64,000 nucleotides of DNA from the NCBI RefSeq assembly GCF_015319165.1, contig NZ_JADIVZ010000001.1:930001-994000 (forward strand), written 5' to 3'. A model generated the notes under the pieces. The model searched no databases and was not told the DNA's origin. It was given only the letters and a program-made list of their open reading frames with translations. Source of the stretch: Nocardioides acrostichi. Its GTDB lineage: Bacteria > Actinomycetota > Actinomycetes > Propionibacteriales > Nocardioidaceae. The position numbers and the translations under genes were made by a program. Every line of letters begins with the position of its first letter. The stretch's first letter is position 1. Below, piece by piece: positions 15,602 through 23,857 of this stretch.

Positions 15602-16192
15602 ATGCGGGTGGGACTCACGGGGGGCATCGCCTCCGGCAAGAGCACGGTGGCGCGGATGCTCGTCGACCTCGGTGCCGTGCTCATCGACGGCGACGCGCTC
15701 GCGCGCGAGGTGGTGCAGCGCGGCACCCCCGGACTGGCCGCGGTGATCGAGGAGTTCGGCGAGGGGTTGCTGACACCGGACGGCGACCTCGACCGGCCGG
15801 CGCTGGGTCAACTGGTCTTCAACGACGACGACGCCCGCAAGCGTCTGGAGGCGATCGTGCACCCGCTGGTGTTCGAGCGCTACGCCGCGCTCGAGGCGGC
15901 CGCACCCGAGGGCGGGCTCGTGGTCCACGACATCCCGCTGCTCGCCGAGACGGGCCGCGCGGGCGACTTCGACGCCGTGCTGGTCGTCGACGTGCCTCGC
16001 GAGCTCCAGGTCGAGCGAATGCTGTGCGACCGCGGCATGAGCGCCGACGACGCCGCGTCGCGCATCAACGCCCAGGCCACCCGCGAGCAGCGGCTGGCGA
16101 TCGCCACCCACGTCATCGACAACTCCGGTTCGCTCGGAGCCCTCCGTGAGCGTGTCGAGCAGGTGCACGCCGAACTCCTGACTGCGGCATGA
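15602..16192 (+). CDS. coaE: Dephospho-CoA kinase
   Basis: Catalyses the last step of coenzyme A synthesis, phosphorylating the 3'-hydroxyl of dephospho-CoA with ATP in the cytoplasm. At 196 aa it is the short form; some actinobacterial CoaE proteins carry a C-terminal UPF0157 domain, which is absent here. It has the P-loop GLTGGIASGKST, the DGDALAREV segment after strand 2 and the lid-region sequence RGMSADDAASRINAQ. Translation should be leaderless from ATG, with TAGCCT 7 nt upstream. The last codons overlap the start of the following lipoprotein gene by 4 nt. Confidence 0.95.
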   Translation: MRVGLTGGIASGKSTVARMLVDLGAVLIDGDALAREVVQRGTPGLAAVIEEFGEGLLTPDGDLDRPALGQLVFNDDDARKRLEAIVHPLVFERYAALEAAAPEGGLVVHDIPLLAETGRAGDFDAVLVVDVPRELQVERMLCDRGMSADDAASRINAQATREQRLAIATHVIDNSGSLGALRERVEQVHAELLTAA

Positions 16193-17547
16193 GGCGGCTG
16201 GGTCTCGCAGCGGCCGCCGTCGTCGCGGCAGGTGCGCTGGCCGGGTGCGCGAGCGACGGCCCCGCCCGCCCCACCGCCCGCGAGTCGGCGTCCGGGCCCC
16301 CGTCGACGAGCGTGACCCCGAGCACGACGTCGACGCCCACCACGACCCAGGGCCCGGCCCAAGATCCCACCCAGGAACCGACCCAGGATCTCGGCGAGCC
16401 GCTGCCGTGGGGCCCGACCGTGGGCGAGCTGGCGCAGGCCCACGAGATCGTCGCCGCCATGACGGCCGGGGAGCTGGCCGGCCAGGTCATCGTCGGGCGC
16501 TACGCCGGCACCGACCCGTCCGTGGCAGCACGGCTGGTGCGCCGGCTGCACCTGGCGGGCGTGTGCGTCACGAACGACAACGTCGTCGACGCCGACCAGG
16601 TGCGGGCGACCACGCGAGCCGTGACCCGCGCCGCGCACCACGACGGACGCGACTTCCCGGCCGTCATCGGCATCGACGAGGAGGGCGGCACGGTCTCGCA
16701 CCTGCGCGGCATCGCCACCGACTTCCCTGCCTTCGAGGACGCCGGTCTCGCCATCGGGCAACACGAGCGGCGGGGCCGTCAGGTCGTGCAGCAGGCCGCC
16801 TACGCGACCGCGCAGGAACTGCGCGCCTTCGGGTTCAGCTGGGTGTTCGCCCCCGACGCCGACGTGACCATCGGCCCGGCCGACGTGACCATCGGCTCCC
16901 GCTCACCCTCCAGCGACCCCAAGCTGGCCGCGCTGGCCGTCGGCGCGGCCGTGCGCGGCTACGACGACGCCGGACTGGTGTCGACGATCAAGCACTTCCC
17001 GGGGCACGGGTCGGCCACCGTCGACTCCCACCGCACCCTGCCGCACATCGACGCCTCGATGCGGCGTCTGGAGCATCGCGACCTGCGACCGTTCGCCCGA
17101 GGCATCGACGCCGGTGCCCCGGCCGTCATGGTCGGGCACCTCGACGTCGAGGCGATGGCGCCGGGTGGGCCGTCCAGCGTGGAGCCGAAGATCTACGACT
17201 ACCTGCGCGACGACCTCGGCTTCGAGGGTGTCGCGATCACCGACTCGCTCGGCATGGGTGCGGTCGCCGGCATCCCCGACCTCGGCGTCAAGGCGCTCGA
17301 GGCCGGCGCCGACCTGCTCCTCATGCCGGCTGACACGACGACCATGCACCGGGTGGTGAAGCGGGCCGTCGAGGACGGCACCCTGAGCCGTGATCGCGTC
17401 GAGGACGCTGCCGCACGCGTCGTCGCGCTCCAGTTGTGGCAGGCCAGCGCGTCGCAGGACGACCCGCTTCCGGCCGATCCGGCGAAGGTCGCCGAGAACG
17501 CCGAGGCCGCCTCGGCGGCATTGCGCGAGGCGGCCTACGGGTCGTGA
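16189..17547 (+). CDS. Family 3 glycoside hydrolase lipoprotein (NagZ-like)
   Basis: Predicted beta-N-acetylhexosaminidase acting on muropeptides or other GlcNAc-containing glycans outside the membrane. The N-terminus MRRLGLAAAAVVAAGALAGC is a lipoprotein signal with the lipidated Cys at residue 20, followed by a Thr/Pro/Ser-rich linker to about residue 70. The catalytic domain has GIDEEGGTVSHLRG, KHFPGHGSATVDSH (the His/Asp dyad of NagZ) and TDSLGMGAV with the nucleophilic Asp. Gram-negative NagZ is cytoplasmic, but secreted lipoprotein forms are known in Gram-positives. The ATG overlaps coaE by 4 nt. Its stop lies in a short tandem repeat. A second gene of this type is at 35859. Confidence 0.88.
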   Translation: MRRLGLAAAAVVAAGALAGCASDGPARPTARESASGPPSTSVTPSTTSTPTTTQGPAQDPTQEPTQDLGEPLPWGPTVGELAQAHEIVAAMTAGELAGQVIVGRYAGTDPSVAARLVRRLHLAGVCVTNDNVVDADQVRATTRAVTRAAHHDGRDFPAVIGIDEEGGTVSHLRGIATDFPAFEDAGLAIGQHERRGRQVVQQAAYATAQELRAFGFSWVFAPDADVTIGPADVTIGSRSPSSDPKLAALAVGAAVRGYDDAGLVSTIKHFPGHGSATVDSHRTLPHIDASMRRLEHRDLRPFARGIDAGAPAVMVGHLDVEAMAPGGPSSVEPKIYDYLRDDLGFEGVAITDSLGMGAVAGIPDLGVKALEAGADLLLMPADTTTMHRVVKRAVEDGTLSRDRVEDAAARVVALQLWQASASQDDPLPADPAKVAENAEAASAALREAAYGS

Positions 17548-17583
17548 TCAGGGGGTCGTGATCAAGGGGTCGTGATCAAGGGG
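17539..17583. repeat. Short tandem repeat with TGATCA, between convergent genes
   Basis: GGGTCGTGATCA with a variable tail is repeated about three times (13-14 bp period). The first copy contains the stop codon of the NagZ-like gene, and the array ends next to the sigB stop codon on the other strand. Confidence 0.8.
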
Positions 17584-18576
17584 TCAGGCTGCGGAGCCCG
17601 ACGCGAGATCGGGGTCGGCGAAGCGACGCAGCTTCTGCAGCGCCTCCCGCTCCAACTGGCGCACCCGCTCGGCGGAGATGCCGTGCTTGGCGCCGATGTC
17701 GGCCAGCTTGTGCTGGCGACCGTCGGTGAGGCCGTAGCGACTGCGGATGATGTCGGCCGCCCGGGCGTCGAGCCGGTCGACCAGCGCGTTGAGGCGGTCG
17801 CGGGACTCGACGTCGAGCACCGTGAGGTCCGGACCGGGTGAGGTCTCCTGGGCCATCAGGTCGCCGAGCGAGGTGTCGCCGTCCTCGTCGACGGGGGTGT
17901 CGAGCGAGACGTGCTCGCGGCCCCACGAGAGCAGGTCCAGGACGCGGTCGACCTCCATGCCGAGCTCGGTCGCGATCTCCTCGGGCTCGGGGTCACGGCC
18001 CAGCTGCCGCTCCAGGGTGCGGCGGGCGCCGCCGACCTGGTTGAGCTCCTCGACGACGTGCACGGGCAGCCGCACGACGCGGGCCTGCTGGGCGATGCCC
18101 CGGGTGATGGCCTGGCGCACCCACCAGGTGGCGTAGGTGGAGAACTTGTAGCCCTTGGTGTAGTCGAACTTCTCGACCGCGCGGATCAGGCCGGTGTTGC
18201 CCTCCTGGATCAGGTCGAGCATCGGCATCTGCGCACGGCCGTACTTGCGGGCGATGGAGACCACGAGGCGCAGGTTCGCGGTGATGAAGGTGTCGACGGC
18301 CTTCTCGCCCTCCTCGGCGAGCCACTCCAACTCCTCGCGCGTGGCCCGGGAGGGGGCGCCACCGCCGGCACGGCCGACCCGGCCCTGGTCGAGCAGCGAC
18401 CGCGCGTAGAGACCCGCCTCGATGGTCTTGGAGAGCTCCACCTCCGCGGCCGCGTCGAGCAGGGAGTTGCGGGCGATCTCGTCGAGGTAGAGCCCGACGC
18501 TGTCGCGACCCTCGATCTCTCGAGTGGTGCTCGTGCGGGTGGAGCGGGTGCTACGGGTGGCGGTGGTACCGGCCAT
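17584..18576 (-). CDS. sigB: RNA polymerase sigma factor, SigB type (sigma70 group 2)
   Basis: A 330-aa sigma factor close to the principal one but without its long N-terminal extension. Region 1.2/2.1 starts at DSVGLYLDEIARNSLL, region 2 contains NLRLVVSIARKYGR, the [21 protein letters not shown] block and [13 protein letters not shown], region 3 follows, and region 4.2 has GISAERVRQLEREAL. In mycobacteria SigB directs general stress and stationary-phase transcription. The ATG was chosen because AAGGAGGGA lies 5 nt before it. A SigE/SigH-like promoter sits about 60-85 bp upstream, fitting the known hierarchy in which ECF sigma factors switch on sigB. A loop with AGGGAPSR around residue 75 is an insertion relative to rpoD. 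Confidence 0.93.
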   Translation of the reverse strand: MAGTTATRSTRSTRTSTTREIEGRDSVGLYLDEIARNSLLDAAAEVELSKTIEAGLYARSLLDQGRVGRAGGGAPSRATREELEWLAEEGEKAVDTFITANLRLVVSIARKYGRAQMPMLDLIQEGNTGLIRAVEKFDYTKGYKFSTYATWWVRQAITRGIAQQARVVRLPVHVVEELNQVGGARRTLERQLGRDPEPEEIATELGMEVDRVLDLLSWGREHVSLDTPVDEDGDTSLGDLMAQETSPGPDLTVLDVESRDRLNALVDRLDARAADIIRSRYGLTDGRQHKLADIGAKHGISAERVRQLEREALQKLRRFADPDLASGSAA

Positions 18577-18634
18577 GGGGGTCCCTCCTTCGCAAAGCGC
18601 GGGCGCCGACATTGCGGTGCCTCACGTGTGTCCC

Positions 18635-18660
18635 AACGCTCGAACGGTGCCCCGGATTCC
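18635..18660 (-). promoter_or_regulatory. ECF (SigE/SigH-like) promoter candidate for sigB
   Basis: On the minus strand GGGAAT and CGTT are separated by 17 bp, close to the GGAAY-N(17-19)-CGTT consensus of actinobacterial SigH/SigE factors. The -10 lies about 60 bp before the sigB ATG. M. tuberculosis sigB is known to be driven by such factors. Confidence 0.35.
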
Positions 18661-18862
18661 CGTGGTCAGCTCACCCGGACGGTGGGTGAGTGGCCTCCGT
18701 GCGGCCCGGGGGGACCGGTGGAGCCTTCACTGGGACTGACGACCGAGCGCGACCAGGAGTTGCATGCCGCCGGTACTTTCAGCGAGTTCTCAGGGCATCG
18801 TCTCCTTCGGGCTTCCTCTCTTGGGGGGCATCCTGACTGCGGGCCTCGCAGTGCAAAGGGCC

Positions 18863-18868
18863 TACTCT
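18863..18868 (+). promoter_or_regulatory. -10 hexamer TACTCT of leaderless manA
   Basis: TACTCT ends 6 nt before the manA ATG; no Shine-Dalgarno sequence is visible. No convincing -35 was found. Confidence 0.5.
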
Positions 18869-18874
18869 CGCCCC

Positions 18875-20056
18875 ATGCATCTGCTGGAGTGCCCCTCCCA
18901 GGACTACGCATGGGGAACGGCGCACGAGATCCCGGCCTTCCTCGGTCGCCCCTCGCTGGGTCGACCGATGGCCGAGGTCTGGATGGGCACCCACCGGCTC
19001 GGGCCGGCGATGGTGCAGACCGCCGCAGGTCGGCGGCCGCTGAGCGAGCTCGCCGGCGAGCTCCCGTTCATGATGAAGATCCTCTCGGCCGCCCGGCCGT
19101 TGTCGATCCAGGTGCACCCGAACGCCGAGCTCGCCCGCAAGGGGTTCGAGTCCGAGGAGGTCGCGGGCATACCACTCGACGCCGCGCACCGGTTGTACAA
19201 GGATCCGAACCCCAAGCCGGAGATGGTCTACGCGCTCACGGCGTTCGACACCCTGGTCGGGTTCCGGCCCACGGCCGAGATCCTGCGCATCCTGGCGCCG
19301 CTGGCCCACCCGGTCATCGAGGCGATGGTGGCGCAGCTGGCGGCCAACCCGGGGTTTCACGGCATCGTGCGCGTGCTGGAGCGCCTGCTGCTCGAGCCCC
19401 CGAGCCCTCAGGAGGTGCACGAGATCGTGGCCCTCTGTCATGCCCGTCTTGGGCTCGGGCTGGACATCAAACGGGCCTACGCCTCGGCCACCGAGATCGC
19501 ACCCCACTACCCCGGCGACGTCGGGGTGATCGTGTCGCTCCTGCTGAACCGGCTCACGCTCCAGCCCGGAGAGGCCGCGTACCTGGGCGCCGGGATCATC
19601 CACGCGCACCTGAGCGGCATGTGCCTGGAGGTCATGGTCAACTCCGACAACGTGCTGCGCGCCGGCCTCACCTCGAAGCATCTCGACCCGTCCGGAGTCG
19701 TGGCCAGCATCGACGCCGAGATGTCGCGTCTGGCGCGGGTCAGTCCCGATCTCTTCGGCTTCGGCACCGACGTCTTCGCCCCGGGCGAGGGCGACTTCGC
19801 CCTCGCCGTGTGCCAGACGTCCCCGGCCGACCCCGACGGCGCCCCGCTGCCGGAGTCCGGCCCTCGCCTCCTCGTCTGCACGGGCGGCGAGGTCGAGGTG
19901 CACAACGAGGCGGGCGAGTCGGTGCTGCTGCGCCGCGGCGACGTGCTGTTCGCGGGCCCCTCCGACGGCGCCGTCCGGCTGACCGGCACCGGCGAGGTCG
20001 CCCAGGCCTACCAGCCCACGGCCGAGGGGCGTCGCCTGCTGCACGACCTCGTCTGA
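18875..20056 (+). CDS. manA: Mannose-6-phosphate isomerase, class I
   Basis: Interconverts fructose-6-phosphate and mannose-6-phosphate, feeding GDP-mannose synthesis for mannosylated lipids and glycans. The 393-aa protein has type I PMI motifs: SIQVHPN with zinc ligands, KDPNPKPEMVYALT, and YLGAGIIHAHLSG near the active site. The C-terminal part is a second cupin. The ATG chosen begins MHLLECPSQDYAWG, which matches the family N-terminus. An in-frame extension upstream to 18764 would cross the -10 element, so it is unlikely. It ends 15 bp from the convergent oligopeptidase gene. Confidence 0.95.
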   Translation: MHLLECPSQDYAWGTAHEIPAFLGRPSLGRPMAEVWMGTHRLGPAMVQTAAGRRPLSELAGELPFMMKILSAARPLSIQVHPNAELARKGFESEEVAGIPLDAAHRLYKDPNPKPEMVYALTAFDTLVGFRPTAEILRILAPLAHPVIEAMVAQLAANPGFHGIVRVLERLLLEPPSPQEVHEIVALCHARLGLGLDIKRAYASATEIAPHYPGDVGVIVSLLLNRLTLQPGEAAYLGAGIIHAHLSGMCLEVMVNSDNVLRAGLTSKHLDPSGVVASIDAEMSRLARVSPDLFGFGTDVFAPGEGDFALAVCQTSPADPDGAPLPESGPRLLVCTGGEVEVHNEAGESVLLRRGDVLFAGPSDGAVRLTGTGEVAQAYQPTAEGRRLLHDLV

Positions 20057-20071
20057 ATCCGTCGAGCCTGC

Positions 20072-22234
20072 TCAGCCGCCGGCGGCCAGGCCCATCCGGT
20101 CGAGGATCCACGCCAGGGTGAACGCCCGGTCGCGCCACGACTTGTAGCGGCCCGACACCCCGCCGTGTCCGGCCGCCATCTCGGTGCGCAGCAGCACATC
20201 GGGGCGGGCGTCCGGCGCCGTGGCGCGCAGTCGCGCGACCCACTTGGCGGGCTCCACGTAGAGCACGCGCGTGTCGTTGAGCGAGGTCTCGGCGAGGATC
20301 GGCGGGTAGGCCTGGTCGGTCACGTTGTCGTAGGGCGCGTAGGTGCGCATGTAGGCGTAGACCTCGGGGTCGGCCTCCGGGTTGCCCCACTCGTCGTACT
20401 CCGTGACCGTGAGCGGCAGCGTGCTGTCGAGCATGGTCGTGAGCGCGTCGACGAAGGGGACGCCGGCCACGATGCCGCCGAACAGCTCGGGCACCTGATT
20501 GGCGACGGCTCCCATCAGCAGCCCACCGGCGCTGGCGCCCTCGGCGACGAGCGAGTCGGGGCTCGCCCAGCCGGTGTGCACGAGGTGGCGGGCGCAGGCG
20601 GCGAAGTCGGAGAAGGTGTGCTGCTTGCGCATCAGCTTGCCATCGTCGTACCACCGCCGGCCCATCTCCCCGCCGCCGCGAACGTGGGCGATCGCGAAGG
20701 CGGCACCCCGGTCGAGCAGTGAGAGCCGGGCGATCGAGAAGTACGGGTCGATCGAGGCCTCGTACGAGCCGTACCCGTAGAGCAGCGTGGGCACCGGCCC
20801 GTCGACGACGGCCCCCCGCCGGGCGACCAGCGAGATCGGCACCCGCTCACCGTCGTCGGCGATGGCCCAGAGCCGGTGCTCCTCGTAGTCGGCAGGGTCG
20901 TAGCCGCCGAGCACGGGCGCGCGGCGCAACAGGGTGAGCTCGCGGGTGCGCACGTCGTAGTCGTAGACGCTGGAGGGGATGGACATGGTCGTGTAGCCCA
21001 GCCGCAGCACCGGAGAAGCAAAGGAGGCGTTGCCGCCCGTGCCGACCGTGTAGACCGGCTCGTCGAACTCGATCAGGTGGTCGTCGGCGACCCCCGACCC
21101 GGTGGCTGTGTCGTCGAGGTCGAGGATCCGCAGCTGGGTCAGGCCCTCGCTGCGCTGGTGCAGGACCAGGTGGGTGGCGAACGCGTCGACGTCCTCGAGC
21201 CGGACGGCGGGGTCGTGCGGCACCAGGGCGCGCCATTGCTCCTGCGGGGTCGGTCGGCAGGGGGCCGTGCCGAGCTCGAAGTCGGGGCCGGTCGCGTTGT
21301 GCAGCACGAAGAACGTGTCGTCACCGAGCAACCTGCCGTGGTCGAGGGAGTACTCGACGCCCTCGACCCGCTCGGCGAAGACCTGCCACCCGGCGTCCGG
21401 GTCGTCGGCGTCGAGGAAGCGGAACTCCGAGGTGGTCTTCGATCCGGAGACGATCATGAGGAAGCGATCGGACCGGCTGCGTCCGACGCCGGTGAAGAAT
21501 CGCGCGTCGGTCTCGTGGTGGACGAGCTCGTCGTCGGCCTGCGCAGTGCCGACCCGGTGGCGCCAGATCTTGTCGGCGCGCCAGGCGGCGTCGACGGTGG
21601 AGTAGTAGAGGTTCTCGCCGGCGCGGTCCCAGGTGCCGCCGCCCAGGGTGCCCTCGATGACGTCGTCGAGCAGGTCGCCGCTGGCGAGATCCTTGATGCG
21701 CACCGTGTAGCGCTCGTCGCCGACGACGTCGGTGGCGTAGGCGAGCCGGCCTCCGTCGGGGCTGATGCTCGCGCCGCCGAGGGAGAAGAACTCGTGGCCC
21801 TCGGCGAGGGCGTCGAGATCGAGCAGCACCTCCTCGCCGGGGAGCGCAGGCTGGTCGGGCGCGCAGTCCTCGGCCGGGCGCGGCGGGGTCCAGTCGTCCG
21901 GTCCGCCGGCCGGCACCCGACAGGTGGCGCCGTACTCGCGGCCCTCGAACGAGCGGCCGTAGTACCAGTGGTCGCGGTTGCGCGACGGCACGGAGAGGTC
22001 GGTCTCGCGGGTGCGAGAGCGGATCTCGGTGAAGATCGTCTCCCGCAGGTCGGCCAGGTGCTCGGTGCGGGCACGGGTCCAGGCGTTCTCGGCCTCGAGG
22101 TGCGCCTGCACCGCCTCGGAGTCCTTCTCGCGCAGCCACTCGTAGTCGTCGTCGCGTACCTGCCCGTGGATCGTGCGAGACGTCGGGCGGCGGGTCGCCA
22201 CCGGTGGGTGGTCGGGCGGCGGCTGCTCGGGCAT
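20072..22234 (-). CDS. ptrB: Prolyl oligopeptidase-family serine peptidase (oligopeptidase B-like)
   Basis: A cytoplasmic S9A peptidase of 720 aa. Residues about 1-420 form the seven-bladed propeller that filters substrates. The alpha/beta-hydrolase domain carries the nucleophile in GASAGGLLMG and the catalytic His in AAGHGGVSGRY close to the C-terminus. Oligopeptidase B cleaves after Arg/Lys in short peptides; I base that choice on the REKDSEAVQAHLEAENAW start region and the HVRGGGEMGRRWYDDGK segment. The start is ATG with TAGCCT 7 nt upstream; the first three bases of that hexamer are the dinB stop codon. Confidence 0.9.
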   Translation of the reverse strand: MPEQPPPDHPPVATRRPTSRTIHGQVRDDDYEWLREKDSEAVQAHLEAENAWTRARTEHLADLRETIFTEIRSRTRETDLSVPSRNRDHWYYGRSFEGREYGATCRVPAGGPDDWTPPRPAEDCAPDQPALPGEEVLLDLDALAEGHEFFSLGGASISPDGGRLAYATDVVGDERYTVRIKDLASGDLLDDVIEGTLGGGTWDRAGENLYYSTVDAAWRADKIWRHRVGTAQADDELVHHETDARFFTGVGRSRSDRFLMIVSGSKTTSEFRFLDADDPDAGWQVFAERVEGVEYSLDHGRLLGDDTFFVLHNATGPDFELGTAPCRPTPQEQWRALVPHDPAVRLEDVDAFATHLVLHQRSEGLTQLRILDLDDTATGSGVADDHLIEFDEPVYTVGTGGNASFASPVLRLGYTTMSIPSSVYDYDVRTRELTLLRRAPVLGGYDPADYEEHRLWAIADDGERVPISLVARRGAVVDGPVPTLLYGYGSYEASIDPYFSIARLSLLDRGAAFAIAHVRGGGEMGRRWYDDGKLMRKQHTFSDFAACARHLVHTGWASPDSLVAEGASAGGLLMGAVANQVPELFGGIVAGVPFVDALTTMLDSTLPLTVTEYDEWGNPEADPEVYAYMRTYAPYDNVTDQAYPPILAETSLNDTRVLYVEPAKWVARLRATAPDARPDVLLRTEMAAGHGGVSGRYKSWRDRAFTLAWILDRMGLAAGG

Positions 22235-22241
22235 GGGGGCG

Positions 22242-22247
22242 AGGCTA
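22242..22247 (-). promoter_or_regulatory. -10 hexamer TAGCCT of ptrB, overlapping the dinB stop codon
   Basis: On the minus strand TAGCCT ends 7 nt before the ptrB ATG, and its TAG is the stop codon of dinB. The hexamer thus seems to serve both translation termination and initiation of a leaderless transcript. Confidence 0.55.
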
Positions 22248-23624
22248 CGGGTCGGCCGGTGGGTCGAGGTCGGGTGGCTGCCAGCGGTGCAGCGCGGGGT
22301 CGTCGTCGGCGAAGGAGCGCACAGGTCCGGCCGGCGACTCGCGGGTCTCGAAGCGCACGGTGACCACGCCCCGCCCGGAGCCCCACACCCAGCCGCGGCC
22401 GTGCTCGTCGTGCTCGACGTCCAAGCCCGGAGCCCAGCCCGACGACCGGGCGCGCGGCGGCTCGGGCGGCTCGGTCTCGGTGGCCGGCTCGACGGCATCG
22501 GTCGGGTCGGTCGGGCCGGTCTCCAGCAGATCGCCGAAGAGGTCGTCCTGCACCCAGTCGGCCAGCCCCGAGACGCCGACGCCGAGCAACCGCACGCCGC
22601 CGCGCACCTGCGCCTCGCTGTCGGGATGCGCCAGCAGTTCGGCCAGCAGCCCGCGGGCCAGCCGGCCGACCACGTTCTCCTGGTCGGTGGGGGAGGCGAG
22701 CGTGGTCGAGCGAGACAGTGTGGTGAAGTCGTGCAGCCGCACCTTGATCGTGACCGTGCGCCCCGAGAAGCCGGAGGCCCGCAGCCGACGCGCGACGTCC
22801 TTCGCCTGGCTCGTGAGCAGGCTCTCCATGAGGCGGGTGTCGGTGAGGTCGGTGTCGTAGGTGCCCTCGACGCTCACGGACTTGGTCTCGCGCTCGGGCT
22901 CGACGGCGCGGTCGTCGCGCGCGTGCGCGAGCCGGTGCAGCCCGGAACCGTGCGCGCGGCCGAGCAGGCGCACCAGCTCCTCCTCGCTCACGCGCTCGAG
23001 GTCGGCGACCGTGTGCAGGCCGGCCCGGCGCAGCCGCTCGGCGGTAGCGGGCCCGACGCCCGGGATCACGGTGGCGGCCATCGGACGCAGCAGCTCGAGC
23101 TCGGTCCCAGGCGTGACGACGACCAGACCGTCGGGCTTGTCGAGGTCGCTGGCCACCTTCGCCAGGAACTTGCTGGAGGCGACGCCGACCGAGGCGGTGA
23201 GGCCGTCGGTGGCCTCGTACACCCGGGCGCGCAGCCGCTGCGCTGTCTGGGTGACGGTGTCGACGTCGAGATCGGGCAGGCCGGCGGCCGCGAGGTCGAC
23301 GAACGCCTCGTCGAGCGAGAGTGGCTCGACCAAGGGCGAGAGCTCGCGCAGCAGAGCCATCACCACCGCGGAGGCCTCGCGGTAGGCGTGGAACCGCCCC
23401 GAGAGGAACGCCGCGTGCGGGCACCGGGCACGCGCCTCGCGGGTCGACATGGCCGACCCGACGCCGTACCGCCGAGCCTCGTACGACGCCGTCGACACGA
23501 CGCCGCGGCCACCCGTGCCGCCGACGACGACCGGCTTCCCGCGCAGCGACGGCTTGTCGCGCTGCTCCACCGAGGCGAAGAACGCGTCGAGGTCCAGGTG
23601 CAGCACGGAGGCGTGGGCGCGCAC
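22245..23624 (-). CDS. dinB: DNA polymerase IV (Y-family, DinB)
   Basis: Error-prone translesion polymerase of 459 aa. The palm has LHLDLDAFFASVEQ and PLSLDEAFVDL with the catalytic acidic residues; the helix-hairpin-helix region reads VIPGVGPATAERLRRAG; the little-finger domain follows. The C-terminal 100 residues are acidic and proline-rich with no obvious beta-clamp motif. The start is GTG, 6 nt after a perfect AGGAGG; longer frames upstream run through a 14-bp tandem repeat and are not credible. The TAG stop is shared with the ptrB -10 element. Confidence 0.93.
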   Translation of the reverse strand: MRAHASVLHLDLDAFFASVEQRDKPSLRGKPVVVGGTGGRGVVSTASYEARRYGVGSAMSTREARARCPHAAFLSGRFHAYREASAVVMALLRELSPLVEPLSLDEAFVDLAAAGLPDLDVDTVTQTAQRLRARVYEATDGLTASVGVASSKFLAKVASDLDKPDGLVVVTPGTELELLRPMAATVIPGVGPATAERLRRAGLHTVADLERVSEEELVRLLGRAHGSGLHRLAHARDDRAVEPERETKSVSVEGTYDTDLTDTRLMESLLTSQAKDVARRLRASGFSGRTVTIKVRLHDFTTLSRSTTLASPTDQENVVGRLARGLLAELLAHPDSEAQVRGGVRLLGVGVSGLADWVQDDLFGDLLETGPTDPTDAVEPATETEPPEPPRARSSGWAPGLDVEHDEHGRGWVWGSGRGVVTVRFETRESPAGPVRSFADDDPALHRWQPPDLDPPADP

Positions 23625-23649
23625 CGGTGGCCTCCTGGATTCGTCGGGC

Positions 23650-23747
23650 GGGTTCGTGGGGGCGGGTTCGTGGGGGCGGGTTCGTGGGGGCGGGTTCGTG
23701 GGGGCGGGTTCGTGGGGGCGGGTTCGTGGGGGCGGGTTCGTGGGGGC
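23650..23747. repeat. Seven tandem copies of a 14-bp unit upstream of dinB
   Basis: GGTTCGTGGGGGCG repeats seven times without variation, starting 26 bp upstream of the dinB start codon. It is strongly strand-asymmetric (G-rich on the plus strand) and lies where the dinB promoter should be, so copy-number change could move promoter elements. Confidence 0.9.
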
Positions 23748-23857
23748 TAACGAGAGGCGGACGCACCAATCTTCCACAGGCCACCGACACGTCCGGGTTC
23801 TCCACAGACCGTGTCGGCACCGTCTCGTCGCTGCCCCCGGGCCGCGAACGTGGCTGT

